Positions 34,642-43,729 of a stretch of 64,000 nt of DNA are shown in pieces; the first letter of the stretch is position 1, and each line of letters begins with the position of its first letter. A model generated the notes under the pieces. That model had not been told where the DNA came from. It ran no database searches and worked only from the letters and a program-made list of their open reading frames with translations. Position numbers and translations under genes: made by a program. The stretch is from Mucilaginibacter paludis DSM 18603 (GTDB lineage Bacteria > Bacteroidota > Bacteroidia > Sphingobacteriales > Sphingobacteriaceae): contig NZ_CM001403.1 in the NCBI RefSeq assembly GCF_000166195.2, forward strand, positions 5,660,432 to 5,724,431, in the 5' to 3' direction.

Positions 34642-35360
34642 GTTTACCGTTCTTTTTTTTGGTGGTGCAAATATAGAGCTCTTTGCTATATACTGCAAGT
34701 TATTTCTTAATAAATTTTACATAATTAGTTAACCTGCTCAAAAACAGTAAATTTAATTTAAAAATTAACTTAAGCTTCCGTGGGGGGCTATCCTATTACT
34801 CAATTTTGCAATTCAGCTGCCCCTAAGTATACATTCGGGCTGTATCTTTTATCCAAAATAGATGTGCGGTGTGTGGTTTAATAGCTAATCAACTTGTGTT
34901 AGGGAGCGCGTAGTACTGTTTGATATAGGTCACGCGCTTACTTTTAACCAGCAATTAGGGCAGCTAATCCGTTTTTTTTGCAGTGGCAAATATTATCTAT
35001 TTAATCACCAATAACAGTTTGTTTTAAAAAAAATAAAACTCTACCTTCATTTTTTTTAAAAATGCAGTGGCTAACCAATCCGTTGCTTAAAAATATCGTA
35101 AACCTATCATAACCATTTTTCTGTAAAGCGTAAAGGTTTTACAGGCAACGTAATTGTATGTGTTGCAACGAGTCATTAATCCCCAATAGCGTCCCGGGTA
35201 TTTTGCCTGATTGTAGTATTTGTGAATTATTAAAAAGGCATCCTGCTGTTCTATGTAAACAAAAGTTTTTCCGCTATTTTACCCGGCAGGTACGGGGCTA
35301 TGCAACTTTGGTGATAGCACCAGCATATTTAACGCATTATTTATTTTATAAAACAAGCAA
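34642..35360. other. intergenic region right of tRNA-Lys, no supported gene
   Basis: About 720 AT-rich bases. A 68-codon frame at 35158-35364 (starting MCCNES) overlaps the next start as ATGA but shows no domain or plausible signal, so I do not call it. No repeat of the tRNA-Lys 3' end is visible here. Confidence 0.5.
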
Positions 35361-36494
35361 ATGATAAGAGTTGTTTTTTTGTGGTTTTTATTTTTGCTCT
35401 CGCTGCTGGCCGTATTCAAAGCACCGGTTTATTTTTTGTGGCTCGTGTCTGTGATGGTAACTGAGTATCCGTGGGTATTTATATTAGTTAGTCTATTTGT
35501 GGTTTTGTGGGGTTTTGGCGTAAAAAAATATCAATGGGCGGGGGCTATACCGGGGATTACCGCGCTGGTGTTATTTTGCTCGCCTGTGGTAAGGGCCTAT
35601 GGTGTAGCGGGCAATCTTAAACCCGATTTTGAATACGTATTTGGCCCAGGAAGCACGCAGGCCCACAACAGGGCGCTGCGCGAGCCGTTCCGGTTTTTAA
35701 AAATGCTTGCTGGCATAGGCGATAAGTCTACACCCTTTAAAACATTTACCTATAGCCCGGAGTATCATTTAACACTTAACTATTACCCCGCCCTTACAGC
35801 CGGTAGCAGGCCCTGTGTGGTGGTGGTGCATGGGGGTTCATGGAGTAGCGGCAATAGCAACCAGTTACCCGAGCTCAATACACACTTAACTAAGGCGGGT
35901 TACAATGTAGCTGCTATCAATTACAGGCTTGCGCCGCAGTACCAGAACCCTGCGCCAGTTGAAGATGTCAATACGGCGATAATTTATTTGATAAAGCACT
36001 CGGGCGAGCTACATGTTGATACCAGTAATTTTGTGCTGTTAGGGCGCTCCGCAGGCGGCCAGGTTGCCTTGTTGGCCGCTTATACCCTGCACCAGCGCGG
36101 CTTAAAAGCTGTAATTAGTTATTATGGACCTGCCGACATGGTTTGGGGATATTCAGTTCCGGCCAGCCCTCTGGTGATGGATTCGCGCAAAGTAATGAGC
36201 GATTACCTGGGGGGAGGATATGCCTCGGTGCCCCATAATTACGAAGCCAGTTCGCCTATACTGGCTGTAAATAAGCAGTCGGTACCAACGTTGCTTATTC
36301 ATGGCGAAAACGATGTGCTGGTAGCTTACGAGCATAGCCGCAGGCTTAACAACAAGCTGCAGCAATTAGGTGTTAAACATTTTTTGCTCAGCTTACCCTG
36401 GGCCACCCACGGCTGCGATTATACCATAAACGGGCCGAGCGGACAATTGGCAACTTATACCGTAGATCGTTTTTTAAACTACGTAACCAGGTAG
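35361..36494 (+). CDS. membrane-anchored alpha/beta hydrolase (HSL/BD-FAE-type esterase)
   Basis: A 377-residue protein. The first about 95 residues hold two or three hydrophobic segments, then an alpha/beta hydrolase domain. The oxyanion motif is HGGSW, as in hormone-sensitive-lipase and carbohydrate-esterase-like enzymes; YRLAPQ follows; the nucleophile is Ser in GRSAGG; Asp in GENDVLV and His in WATHGCDY complete the triad. It probably cleaves an acyl or acetyl ester at the membrane. No operon partner is evident. It is the first gene outside the island. Confidence 0.87.
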   Translation: MIRVVFLWFLFLLSLLAVFKAPVYFLWLVSVMVTEYPWVFILVSLFVVLWGFGVKKYQWAGAIPGITALVLFCSPVVRAYGVAGNLKPDFEYVFGPGSTQAHNRALREPFRFLKMLAGIGDKSTPFKTFTYSPEYHLTLNYYPALTAGSRPCVVVVHGGSWSSGNSNQLPELNTHLTKAGYNVAAINYRLAPQYQNPAPVEDVNTAIIYLIKHSGELHVDTSNFVLLGRSAGGQVALLAAYTLHQRGLKAVISYYGPADMVWGYSVPASPLVMDSRKVMSDYLGGGYASVPHNYEASSPILAVNKQSVPTLLIHGENDVLVAYEHSRRLNNKLQQLGVKHFLLSLPWATHGCDYTINGPSGQLATYTVDRFLNYVTR

Positions 36495-36585
36495 GAGGGA
36501 GTAGCTTGCAGTGTGTAATTGTTATTTATTGTTTAATAGTCCCCTTTTGTATAAATTTGATTAGATAAAATAGCGACTATGCACG

Positions 36586-36750
36586 ATGGAAAAGCCAAAG
36601 CAAACATTCGATGAAGCTGAAATAGCGCTTTTAAAAGAAGGCTTAAAGCGAAGCTATAAAGAGCGTTTTGAAATGGCTACCCGGCTGTATAAAATACAAC
36701 AGACCATGGCTAAAGCTACTATTGTTCATAAACCATTTATCAAAAAGTAA
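36586..36750 (+). CDS. small partner protein upstream of the nucleotidyltransferase (54 aa)
   Basis: ATG at 36586 encodes 54 residues beginning MEKPKQTFDEAEIALLKEG and ending KPFIKK; it is charged and probably helical. It ends 3 bases before the GTG start of the nucleotidyltransferase gene, so the two are surely co-transcribed. The short upstream partner plus nucleotidyltransferase layout is common in Bacteroidota and resembles toxin-antitoxin modules, but no function is shown. Its composition (Lys, Glu, few hydrophobics) fits a small binding partner. Confidence 0.65.
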   Translation: MEKPKQTFDEAEIALLKEGLKRSYKERFEMATRLYKIQQTMAKATIVHKPFIKK

Positions 36751-36753
36751 TTT

Positions 36754-37233
36754 GTGGATATTTTTGATGAAGATATATTAAATTTTTGGAAGGCCCTTCA
36801 GGAGCACGGTGTGCTGTACATTATGGTTGGTGGATATGCTATTAACCTTCATGGCTATCAGCGTTTTACCGGAGACTTGGATATATGGATCAACGATACT
36901 TTAGAAAATAGGCGACGGCTTCGGAATGCTTTTATAAGTTGTGATATAGGCGACTATCCCATGATAGAATATATGCAATTTATACCTGGCTGGACTGATT
37001 TTCATTTAAATAATAGTCTTCGTGTTGATATATTAATTGATATGAAAGGCCTTGAAGGTTATACTTTCGATGAATGTCTGCAAATGGCGTCAATCGCAGA
37101 TATTGAAAATATCAATATTCCATTTTTGCACATTAACCAACTAATTGAAAATAAGAAAGTTGTTAACAGACCAAAAGATCAGGTAGACGTATTGGCGCTC
37201 GAACAAATCAAAAAATTACGAGAAAATTCTTAA
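36754..37233 (+). CDS. nucleotidyltransferase-fold protein (DUF6036/AbiEii-like)
   Basis: A 159-residue protein starting at a GTG (36754), 3 bases after the previous stop. The nucleotidyltransferase motif is YIMVGGYAINLHGYQRFTGDLDIWI: the GG loop and the D-x-D pair (DLDIW) that bind the two metal ions. A third acidic residue is probable in RVDILID. Such single-domain enzymes transfer nucleotides to proteins, tRNA or small molecules and often act as toxins or defence effectors (AbiEii, MenT-like) or as antibiotic-modifying homologues. The tight link to the 54-residue ORF supports a two-component module. Confidence 0.78.
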   Translation: MDIFDEDILNFWKALQEHGVLYIMVGGYAINLHGYQRFTGDLDIWINDTLENRRRLRNAFISCDIGDYPMIEYMQFIPGWTDFHLNNSLRVDILIDMKGLEGYTFDECLQMASIADIENINIPFLHINQLIENKKVVNRPKDQVDVLALEQIKKLRENS

Positions 37234-37610
37234 GCGCCGTTTGTAGCGCACTCACACTGATTGAAATTATATTTAGAGCGGTATTCAACCCAAAAAGTTA
37301 AGCGATTTTGCATGCAAAGACGCAAAACGCTAAGTTTTTATGTCCCGTTCCTTAGCATCGCGTTACTCTTAATAATTTTCATAAGTAATCAAATTTTAAA
37401 TTAGTGGTGTTGGGGCAGAGACAATTCCCCATATCATATTTTAGAGACCCACTTAAAGCATTTTTATTACGAGTCCATTCGCCCCAATAGACTATGAACC
37501 ATTAATAACCGGTAGTAGGAGAACTATCAGCATATTGAGCCCTGCCAACAGCGTTGGTAATCAGCTGGTTACTAACTCAATACAAACCGTCATAAACACA
37601 TCACTCCCCA
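37234..37610. other. intergenic region, nothing recognised
   Basis: Between the nucleotidyltransferase gene and the rpsA terminator I see no ORF with domain support, no tRNA and no strong repeat. Confidence 0.5.
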
Positions 37611-37616
37611 ACAAAA

Positions 37617-37646
37617 AAAGCCCCGCTCAATAAAGAGCGGGGCTTT
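37617..37646 (-). terminator. rpsA terminator
   Basis: 12-bp arms AAAGCCCCGCTC / GAGCGGGGCTTT with a 6-base loop; on the minus strand it is followed by a run of T. It lies 22 bases beyond the rpsA stop. Confidence 0.93.
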
Positions 37647-37668
37647 CAGAGAGAAAATTATTTAAAAC

Positions 37669-39660
37669 TTATTCTGCTTCTTCTTCAGATGCTTCTGCTT
37701 CCTTAGCTGGAGCAGCTGCGGCAGCTGTTGATTTTCTGGCTTTGTTTTCTGCGCCTTCCATTTGCTCTTTTAATTGGGCAAGTACGCTCAGATCACCTAA
37801 GGTAGATTTTTCAACAGAGTCTTTCACTTTCTTCACAGCATTGGTGGCAACCTTAGCTTCTTTTTTGCGGTTCTCAAATTCCTGAACCCTTGCTTCGGTA
37901 CGCGCTTCTTCCCAGATGCGTGCGTGTGAAATAACTATACGTTTGTTTTCTTTGTTAAATTCAATGATCTTGAATTCGCCGGTATCATCGGTTTTTAAGC
38001 TCTTACCATCTTCTTTAACCATGTGTTTGGTTGGCACAAAGCCTTCAACACCATATGGTAATGCAACAATGGCGCCCTTATCAGTAACCTTCAATACAGT
38101 ACCTTCGTGAATTGAATCAATGGTGAAGATAGTTTCGAAAGTATCCCAAGGGTTTTCTTCCAGTTGTTTGTGGCCTAAGCTTAATTTGCGGTTATCAACG
38201 TCAAGTTCTAAAACAACCACGTCTAATTTCTCGCCTACCTTGGTAAACTCGTTAGGGTGATTTACTTTTTTAGACCATGATAAGTCGGAGATGTGGATCA
38301 AACCATCAATACCATCTTCCAGTTCAACAAACACACCAAAGTTGGTCATGTTTTTAACTGTAGCGATGTGCTGAGTGCCTTGGGCATATTTTTCAGCAGC
38401 ATGTTGCCATGGATCAGGAGTTAATTGTTTAATACCTAACGACATTTTGCGGTCGTCGCGGTCTAAAGTTAATACTTGTGCCTCAACTTCGTCGCCAACT
38501 TTCAAGAACTCTTGTGGGTTACGTAAGTTTTGTGACCATGACATTTCTGATACGTGGATCAAGCCTTCAACACCAGGGATGATTTCAAGGAATGCGCCAT
38601 AATCCGCAACGGTAACAATTTTACCTTTAACGTGTGAGCCAACCTGGATGTTTTCATCCAGACTTTGCCAAGGGTGAGGGGTTAATTGTTTTAAACCAAG
38701 AGCGATACGTTTTTTCTCATCATCAAAGTCCAGAACAACAACGTTGATCTTCTGATCCAATGATAATACTTCTTTCGGATGCTCAATACGGCCCCAAGAT
38801 ATATCAGTAATGTGCAGTAAACCATCAACACCACCCAAATCGATAAATACACCGAAGTCTGTAATGTTTTTAACGGTTCCTTCCAATACCTGGCCTTTTT
38901 CCAGTTTGGCAACAATTTCAGTTTTTTGGTTTTCCAAATCGTCTTCAATCAGCACCTTGTGCGATACCACTACGTTTTTAAACTCGTGGTTGATCTTAAC
39001 AACTTTGAATTCCATGGTTTTACCAACATAAACATCATAATCGCGGATAGGCTTGATGTCAATTTGCGAACCAGGTAAAAAGGCTTCAACGCCCATAATA
39101 TCTACAATTAAACCACCCTTAGTTCTGCTCTTCACAAAACCGGTGATGATCTCATCGTTATCTAAAGCACTGTTGATACGCTCCCATGATTTTTGAGTTT
39201 TAGCGCGCTTACGCGAAAGTACCAACTGTCCGTTAGCATCTTCCTGCGATTCAACAAACACGTCAACCTCATCACCCACCTTTAAATCAGGGGTGTCACG
39301 GAATTCAGAAAGAGATACCAAACCATCAGATTTAAAGCCGATGTTTAATACTACATCCTTGTTGTTGATGTTAACTACAACACCACTGATAATTTCACCT
39401 TTGTTGATTGAACTGAAAGTTCCATCGTACATTTTTTCTAAGGCTTCGCGATCAGAGTCGCTGTAATTACCAAATTTTTTGTCATCAGCATCCCAATCAA
39501 AATCCTCAGGTTTTACCGGGGCGATTGTAGATTTGATTTCTTCGATAGACAATGAATCAGCCTCTGATTCAATGCTTTCTCTTTCTTTAGTCAGGGTATC
39601 AACACCTAACTCAGCTTCTTTAGCTTTTAGTTCTTTTTCTGCTTCTTGTTTTTTTGCCAT
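37669..39660 (-). CDS. rpsA: 30S ribosomal protein S1
   Basis: I start at the ATG at 39660 (MAKKQEAEKELK), not the in-frame ATG at 39702, which lies in the promoter region. This gives 663 residues. Six S1 RNA-binding repeats are visible from about residue 80 onward (GEIISGVVVNINNKDVVLNIG; DEIITGFVKSRTKGGLIVDI; GQVLEGTVKNITDFGVFIDLGG; and three more ending near residue 595). A charged N-terminal extension and an Ala/Glu-rich C-terminal tail typical of Bacteroidota are present. S1 brings mRNA to the 30S subunit. It has its own promoter and terminator. Confidence 0.97.
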   Translation of the reverse strand: MAKKQEAEKELKAKEAELGVDTLTKERESIESEADSLSIEEIKSTIAPVKPEDFDWDADDKKFGNYSDSDREALEKMYDGTFSSINKGEIISGVVVNINNKDVVLNIGFKSDGLVSLSEFRDTPDLKVGDEVDVFVESQEDANGQLVLSRKRAKTQKSWERINSALDNDEIITGFVKSRTKGGLIVDIMGVEAFLPGSQIDIKPIRDYDVYVGKTMEFKVVKINHEFKNVVVSHKVLIEDDLENQKTEIVAKLEKGQVLEGTVKNITDFGVFIDLGGVDGLLHITDISWGRIEHPKEVLSLDQKINVVVLDFDDEKKRIALGLKQLTPHPWQSLDENIQVGSHVKGKIVTVADYGAFLEIIPGVEGLIHVSEMSWSQNLRNPQEFLKVGDEVEAQVLTLDRDDRKMSLGIKQLTPDPWQHAAEKYAQGTQHIATVKNMTNFGVFVELEDGIDGLIHISDLSWSKKVNHPNEFTKVGEKLDVVVLELDVDNRKLSLGHKQLEENPWDTFETIFTIDSIHEGTVLKVTDKGAIVALPYGVEGFVPTKHMVKEDGKSLKTDDTGEFKIIEFNKENKRIVISHARIWEEARTEARVQEFENRKKEAKVATNAVKKVKDSVEKSTLGDLSVLAQLKEQMEGAENKARKSTAAAAAPAKEAEASEEEAE

Positions 39661-39699
39661 TAAATAATTTGTCTCCTTTTCCCAATTCAATTGGGACTG

Positions 39700-39707
39700 C
39701 AAAGGTA
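39700..39707 (-). promoter_or_regulatory. rpsA -7 promoter box
   Basis: Minus-strand TACCTTTG matches the Bacteroidota -7 consensus TAnnTTTG and lies about 40 bases upstream of the rpsA ATG. Confidence 0.7.
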
Positions 39708-39910
39708 TGGATATATTTTTGGTACTAAAAAATATTTTTTATCTTATGGGCTGATTTCTAAGCATTTTTTACAAAAAATATGTTCAGAAGCAGGGCTTAG
39801 GCAACACCGATGGAGATTGCCGGTTAGCCCTGAGTATAAATTCCTGGCCCCTGAGTAAAAAAACAACAGAATAGAATTTTGAAATTTCGACCAGGGCCCT
39901 TACTCAGGGT

Positions 39911-39970
39911 TTTTGACTCAAGACGTCCAACTCCTGACTCAAGACTTCCGACTCTGGACTCCCGGCTGAC
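39911..39970. repeat. degenerate GACTC-rich intergenic repeat
   Basis: Several near-repeats of the kind GACTCAAGAC, CTCCTGACTC and GACTCTGGACTC in the gap between rpsA and the AcpH-like gene. The same word set occurs at 58894-58945 and 59190-59245, so this is a dispersed family. Confidence 0.65.
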
Positions 39971-39977
39971 ACTAAGG

Positions 39978-40646
39978 TTAACTTAAATGCTCGGCAATCT
40001 CGTCAAAAATCTGCATAAAGCAACCGCTTAACAAGGTGCGGTATTCTAATAAAACATCCGTCATGGTGGCCTCCTGTAGTGGGGTAAAAGGATCTTGCCA
40101 TATGCGCATACAAATGCGTTTTAAGGCATAAGCTATTTGGCCTGCCTCGGCATAGGTATGGAGGTAGCGGTGTCTTTTAAAATCGACAAAAAATTTAAAA
40201 AACCGCTCGGTATCGTTCATGCCGCTGTAATTTAAAAAGCTGCGGAGCGTTTCGGTGTCGGTATCTTCCAGGTGCTGGTAAAAATGGTCTACATTTAAAT
40301 GGCTAACGGTTATTAATAAATTGTCCAGCACCAGTTCCAGCGCAACGTGTCCTAAAAAAAAGGGCTTTACTACCGAGCCCACCATGGCGGGTTTTAAAAC
40401 CAGTTTAAGCTGATGCGAGTGATAAGCGAAAAACTCCGAAGAGTGGAAATACCTATCAACTTCGAGATGTTTTTTCCAGCCCTGTAAAATAGAATTAACC
40501 TGCGCGTTGGGGTGTGCGGTCAGTTTTTCGGGATGGATGTTGATGGTTTTATCGGCGTTTTTGAGCAGGTCGGGCAATACGGTTCCTGTAACATGGTAAG
40601 AATCAGTTGAGTATCGGTCGAAATAAAAATGCGATAAAAAATTCAT
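39978..40646 (-). CDS. AcpH-like (ACP phosphodiesterase-type) protein
   Basis: A 222-residue protein beginning MNFLSHFYFDRYS, the characteristic start of acyl carrier protein phosphodiesterase family proteins (MNFLAHLYLS in proteobacteria), followed by GTVLPDLLKNAD in the metal-binding region and HVALELVLDNLLI. AcpH removes the phosphopantetheine arm of ACP. Similarity outside these blocks is hard to judge by eye, so the exact activity is uncertain. It is divergent from tyrS, with about 130 bases between the starts. Confidence 0.6.
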   Translation of the reverse strand: MNFLSHFYFDRYSTDSYHVTGTVLPDLLKNADKTINIHPEKLTAHPNAQVNSILQGWKKHLEVDRYFHSSEFFAYHSHQLKLVLKPAMVGSVVKPFFLGHVALELVLDNLLITVSHLNVDHFYQHLEDTDTETLRSFLNYSGMNDTERFFKFFVDFKRHRYLHTYAEAGQIAYALKRICMRIWQDPFTPLQEATMTDVLLEYRTLLSGCFMQIFDEIAEHLS

Positions 40647-40743
40647 AAACGTATATGGTGCCCAGGGGCGATGTTTGTAATATACGGAAAATATTTGACT
40701 AAGATTACAATCGGCTTCAACATGCTTTTTTGAGTGATTCTCC

Positions 40744-40751
40744 TATCTTTG
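40744..40751 (+). promoter_or_regulatory. tyrS -7 promoter box
   Basis: TATCTTTG matches TAnnTTTG and lies 25 bases before the tyrS ATG. Confidence 0.65.
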
Positions 40752-40776
40752 CGCTTTTCTGAATAAAACTTGTGAT

Positions 40777-42060
40777 ATGAATTTTGTTGAAGAATTACGC
40801 TGGAGAGGTATTTTGCATGATATTATGCCCGGTACCGAAGAACTTTTGAATAAAGGGATGGTTTCGGGATACATCGGTTTTGATCCTACTTCGGATTCGC
40901 TGCACGTAGGCAGCCTGGCCCAGATCATGACGCTGATCCACTTTCAGCGTGCCGGCCATAAGCCCTTTGCGTTGGTTGGGGGTGCTACCGGTATGGTTGG
41001 CGATCCGTCGGGCAAATCCGCCGAGCGTAATTTATTATCCGAAGATGCCCTGCAAAAAAACCTGGCAGGCATACAAGCGCAGTTAGAAAAATTCCTGGAT
41101 TTTGATTGCGGCCAAAATAGCGCCGAAATGGTAAATAACTACGATTGGTTTAAGGATTTTACCTTCCTGGATTTTATCCGCGATGTAGGCAAGCACATCA
41201 CCGTGAACTATATGATGGCCAAGGATTCGGTAAAAAAACGGCTGGAGGGCGAAACCGGCATGTCGTTCACCGAGTTTAGCTACCAGTTGGTTCAGGGTTA
41301 CGATTTTTACTACCTCTGGAAAAATAAAAACTGTATGCTGCAAATGGGCGGCTCAGACCAATGGGGCAATATTGTAACAGGTACCGAGTTTATCCGGCGT
41401 AAAAGTGCGGGTGAGGCATTTGCCTTAACAACCCAGTTGATAAAAAAGGCCGATGGCAGTAAATTCGGCAAAAGCGAGGGTGGCAATATCTGGCTCGATG
41501 CCGATAAAACATCGCCATACCAGTTTTACCAGTTTTGGCTCAACGCCAGCGACGAGGATGCCAAAAGCTACATCAGGATATTTACCCTGTTTGATCAGCA
41601 AACCATTGAAGCTTTAGAAACCGAGCATTTTGCCGCGCCACATTTACGCGTGTTGCAAAAAGCGCTGGCAAAAGATATTACGATACGTGTACATGGCGAA
41701 CATGAATATGAGAAGGCCATCAAATCGTCGGAGTTTTTGTTCGGTAATACAGGCATCGAATTTTTAAATGAATTAAGCGATAAGGAGGTGCTTGCCTTGT
41801 TTAGCGGCGTGCCTAATTTTACTATTGCCCGTGCCGATTTTGGATCGGGTGTAAACGTGGTTGATCTGCTTGCTGCCCAATCTGCTGTATTCCCTTCCAA
41901 AGGCGAAGCCAAAAAAATGATCCAAAGTGGTGGGGTAGCTATCAATAAATTAAAGGTGGCTTCTGTTGATGAGGTTTATAGTGATGCACAGTTAATCAAC
42001 AATAAATTCCTGGTAGCCCAAAAAGGGAAGAAAAATTATTTTTTGATTGTGGTTGAATAA
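40777..42060 (+). CDS. tyrS: tyrosyl-tRNA synthetase
   Basis: A 427-residue class I synthetase. The HIGH-type motif is in SDSLHVGSLAQ, the tyrosine pocket in FSYQLVQGYDFYYLW and GGSDQWGNI, the KMSKS-type loop is KFGKSEGG, and the C-terminal S4-like RNA-binding domain is near residues 360-425 (SKGEAKKMIQSGGVAINKLKV). It charges tRNA-Tyr. Length and motifs are normal for the TyrS group. Confidence 0.98.
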   Translation: MNFVEELRWRGILHDIMPGTEELLNKGMVSGYIGFDPTSDSLHVGSLAQIMTLIHFQRAGHKPFALVGGATGMVGDPSGKSAERNLLSEDALQKNLAGIQAQLEKFLDFDCGQNSAEMVNNYDWFKDFTFLDFIRDVGKHITVNYMMAKDSVKKRLEGETGMSFTEFSYQLVQGYDFYYLWKNKNCMLQMGGSDQWGNIVTGTEFIRRKSAGEAFALTTQLIKKADGSKFGKSEGGNIWLDADKTSPYQFYQFWLNASDEDAKSYIRIFTLFDQQTIEALETEHFAAPHLRVLQKALAKDITIRVHGEHEYEKAIKSSEFLFGNTGIEFLNELSDKEVLALFSGVPNFTIARADFGSGVNVVDLLAAQSAVFPSKGEAKKMIQSGGVAINKLKVASVDEVYSDAQLINNKFLVAQKGKKNYFLIVVE

Positions 42061-42063
42061 CCA

Positions 42064-42103
42064 TTTTTAGCGGGGGGGGATTTCTAATTTCCCCCGCTAA
42101 AAA
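42064..42103 (+). terminator. hairpin after tyrS
   Basis: 13-bp arms TTTTTAGCGGGGG / CCCCCGCTAAAAA, starting 4 bases after the tyrS stop. No T-run follows on the plus strand, so it may act as a transcript-end stabiliser as well. Confidence 0.7.
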
Positions 42104-42110
42104 AAATATG

Positions 42111-42208
42111 TCATTTCGACGAGGTACGAGGAGGAAACGTCTGCGAGGGACCGGTGTACCGCATACTTATCGCATGCAGAAGACCCCTCCCTCTGGTCTG
42201 GATGACAT
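42111..42208. repeat. REP-like intergenic repeat, left of IS110
   Basis: CGACGAGGTACGAGGAG followed by TGCGAG, TACCGCATACTTATC and a closing GGTCTGGATGACA. The copy at 43546-43680 shares these words. The two copies lie on either side of the IS110 transposase. Confidence 0.7.
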
Positions 42209-42344
42209 AGTTTGAGAGCGGCGTCAAATCATAATAAAATGTCATTTCCTTTGGTCTAAAGATAATAATTAATAGCAATTGTTATTGTTGAAAACGGGGG
42301 TGCAGGGGGGTGTTAAAAACTAAAGAGTTTGTGGATAAGTTATA

Positions 42345-42415
42345 AAAAAGGCAGGGTGAACTTTTGTCATTCCTGGTTTTTAGAACCAATCGTCGTATTA
42401 GTTCCCTGCCTTTTT
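42345..42415 (+). ncRNA. candidate IS110 bridge RNA stem-loop
   Basis: Perfect 12-bp arms AAAAAGGCAGGG (42345-42356) and CCCTGCCTTTTT (42404-42415) enclose 47 bases that may form internal loops. It lies about 95 bases upstream of the IS110 transposase, in the non-coding end where IS110/IS621 elements encode their bridge RNA. Guide loops cannot be assigned without knowing the exact element ends. Confidence 0.45.
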
Positions 42416-42508
42416 AAGATTGCCCAAGGCCCAGCTAGAATAATTCCATTGATTTATCAAAGGTGATTGGCAAAAGGCAATTAAATTAATTGATCAAAAC
42501 ACAAACGT

Positions 42509-43501
42509 ATGAAAACATGGAATGTTGTTTTAGGTGTCGATGTATCAAAAAAGACGGTCGATATCTGTTGGTCGGAGCGTAAGCTGTTCGTTCACATCGA
42601 TAACAATAGTGAAGGATTCGGCAAGTTTAAAAAATGGTGCAAAACCAACCTGATCGATTTACGGGAAACGTTTATCGTACTGGAATATACCGGCGGTTAT
42701 GAATACCGTTTCATCCAGTTTTGCGAGTCACAGTCTATAGCTTATCGGCGGGTGCCTGGACTAGAGATTAAGCAATCGATGGGTATGATCAGGGGCAAAA
42801 GCGATAGGGCCGACGCATTCCGGATCGGTCAGTATGGAGAAGATAAGATCAAGCGTCTTGAACCATCTAAGTTGTTGGATAATAAAATCTTAGAGCTTAA
42901 GACCTTGCTTTCATTCCGTAAACGATTGGTACGGGAAAGTGCTGGATATCAGAGCTCTGTTGGTGAGCGGAAACATATGTATGAGGTAAGTAACCAGGAT
43001 ATGATCGTCCGTATATCTAACGAAAAAAGAGATGCCAATTCGGAATATATCAAGGAGCTAGAATCGCGGATCATGGAACTGATCAAAAGCAATGAGCAGA
43101 TGTATCTGAATTACCGGATCATCACCAGCATTAAAGGCATAGGCGCAGTGAATGGTTGGATGACCATAGCCTACACGGAGAATTTTACAAGCTTTCCTGA
43201 CGCGAGGCACTATGCTGTATATGTAGGGGTGATTCCCTTTGAGCATACCTCGGGAACAAGTAAAAAAGGACGAAGGCGAACAAGCAACCTAGCGCAAAAG
43301 GAATTGAAACAGGAACTTAACCAGGCAGCTAAAACAGCTATGCAGCATGACCCCGAAATCAGGGCATACGCAGAGCGCAAGATGCAGAATAAAGAATATG
43401 GGTTGGTGCTAAACAATATAAAATTCAAACTGATACTACGAATGTTCTCCTTAGTGAAAAGGGGAGAAATGTATGTTGAAAACTATCGAAGGTCAGCTTA
43501 A
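42509..43501 (+). CDS. IS110-family transposase (DEDD recombinase)
   Basis: A 330-residue, full-length transposase. The N-terminal RuvC-like DEDD domain has GVDVSKKTVDICW (first Asp), LEYTGGYEYRF (Glu) and GKSDRADAFRIGQYG (Asp pair). The C-terminal Tnp_20 domain has ITSIKGIGAVNGWMTIAYTENFTSF and a Ser-containing HTSGTSKKGRRR segment, where the family has its catalytic Ser. IS110 elements make no clear inverted repeats or target duplications, and I cannot fix the ends. The frame is intact, so the element may be active. Confidence 0.93.
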   Translation: MKTWNVVLGVDVSKKTVDICWSERKLFVHIDNNSEGFGKFKKWCKTNLIDLRETFIVLEYTGGYEYRFIQFCESQSIAYRRVPGLEIKQSMGMIRGKSDRADAFRIGQYGEDKIKRLEPSKLLDNKILELKTLLSFRKRLVRESAGYQSSVGERKHMYEVSNQDMIVRISNEKRDANSEYIKELESRIMELIKSNEQMYLNYRIITSIKGIGAVNGWMTIAYTENFTSFPDARHYAVYVGVIPFEHTSGTSKKGRRRTSNLAQKELKQELNQAAKTAMQHDPEIRAYAERKMQNKEYGLVLNNIKFKLILRMFSLVKRGEMYVENYRRSA

Positions 43502-43545
43502 AATATCTTTTTTAAATTAAATTTGGAATTGTTCGAAACCTAGAA

Positions 43546-43680
43546 TACGACGAGGTACGAGGAGAAATCTTTTGCGAGCGACTGGCCTACCGCATACTTA
43601 TCACGCGCAGTAATCTGCTTATGATTGGTTTACTGAAACTTACCTTGTGCAAAAAATCTCTCCATCCTGTCGGGATGATA
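43546..43680. repeat. REP-like intergenic repeat, right of IS110
   Basis: Shares CGACGAGGTACGAGGAG, TGCGAGCGAC and TACCGCATACTTATC with 42111-42208 and closes with CATCCTGTCGGGATG, itself a small inverted repeat. Confidence 0.7.
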
Positions 43681-43729
43681 AACGCTTTTCGGGTTGAAAT
43701 AACCTTTACCATCCCCGGATCCGCGTGAT

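Noticed and set aside
35158..35364. 68-codon ORF overlapping the esterase start
   Set aside because: No signal, domain or coding character beyond the overlap; kept only as a remark in the gap entry.
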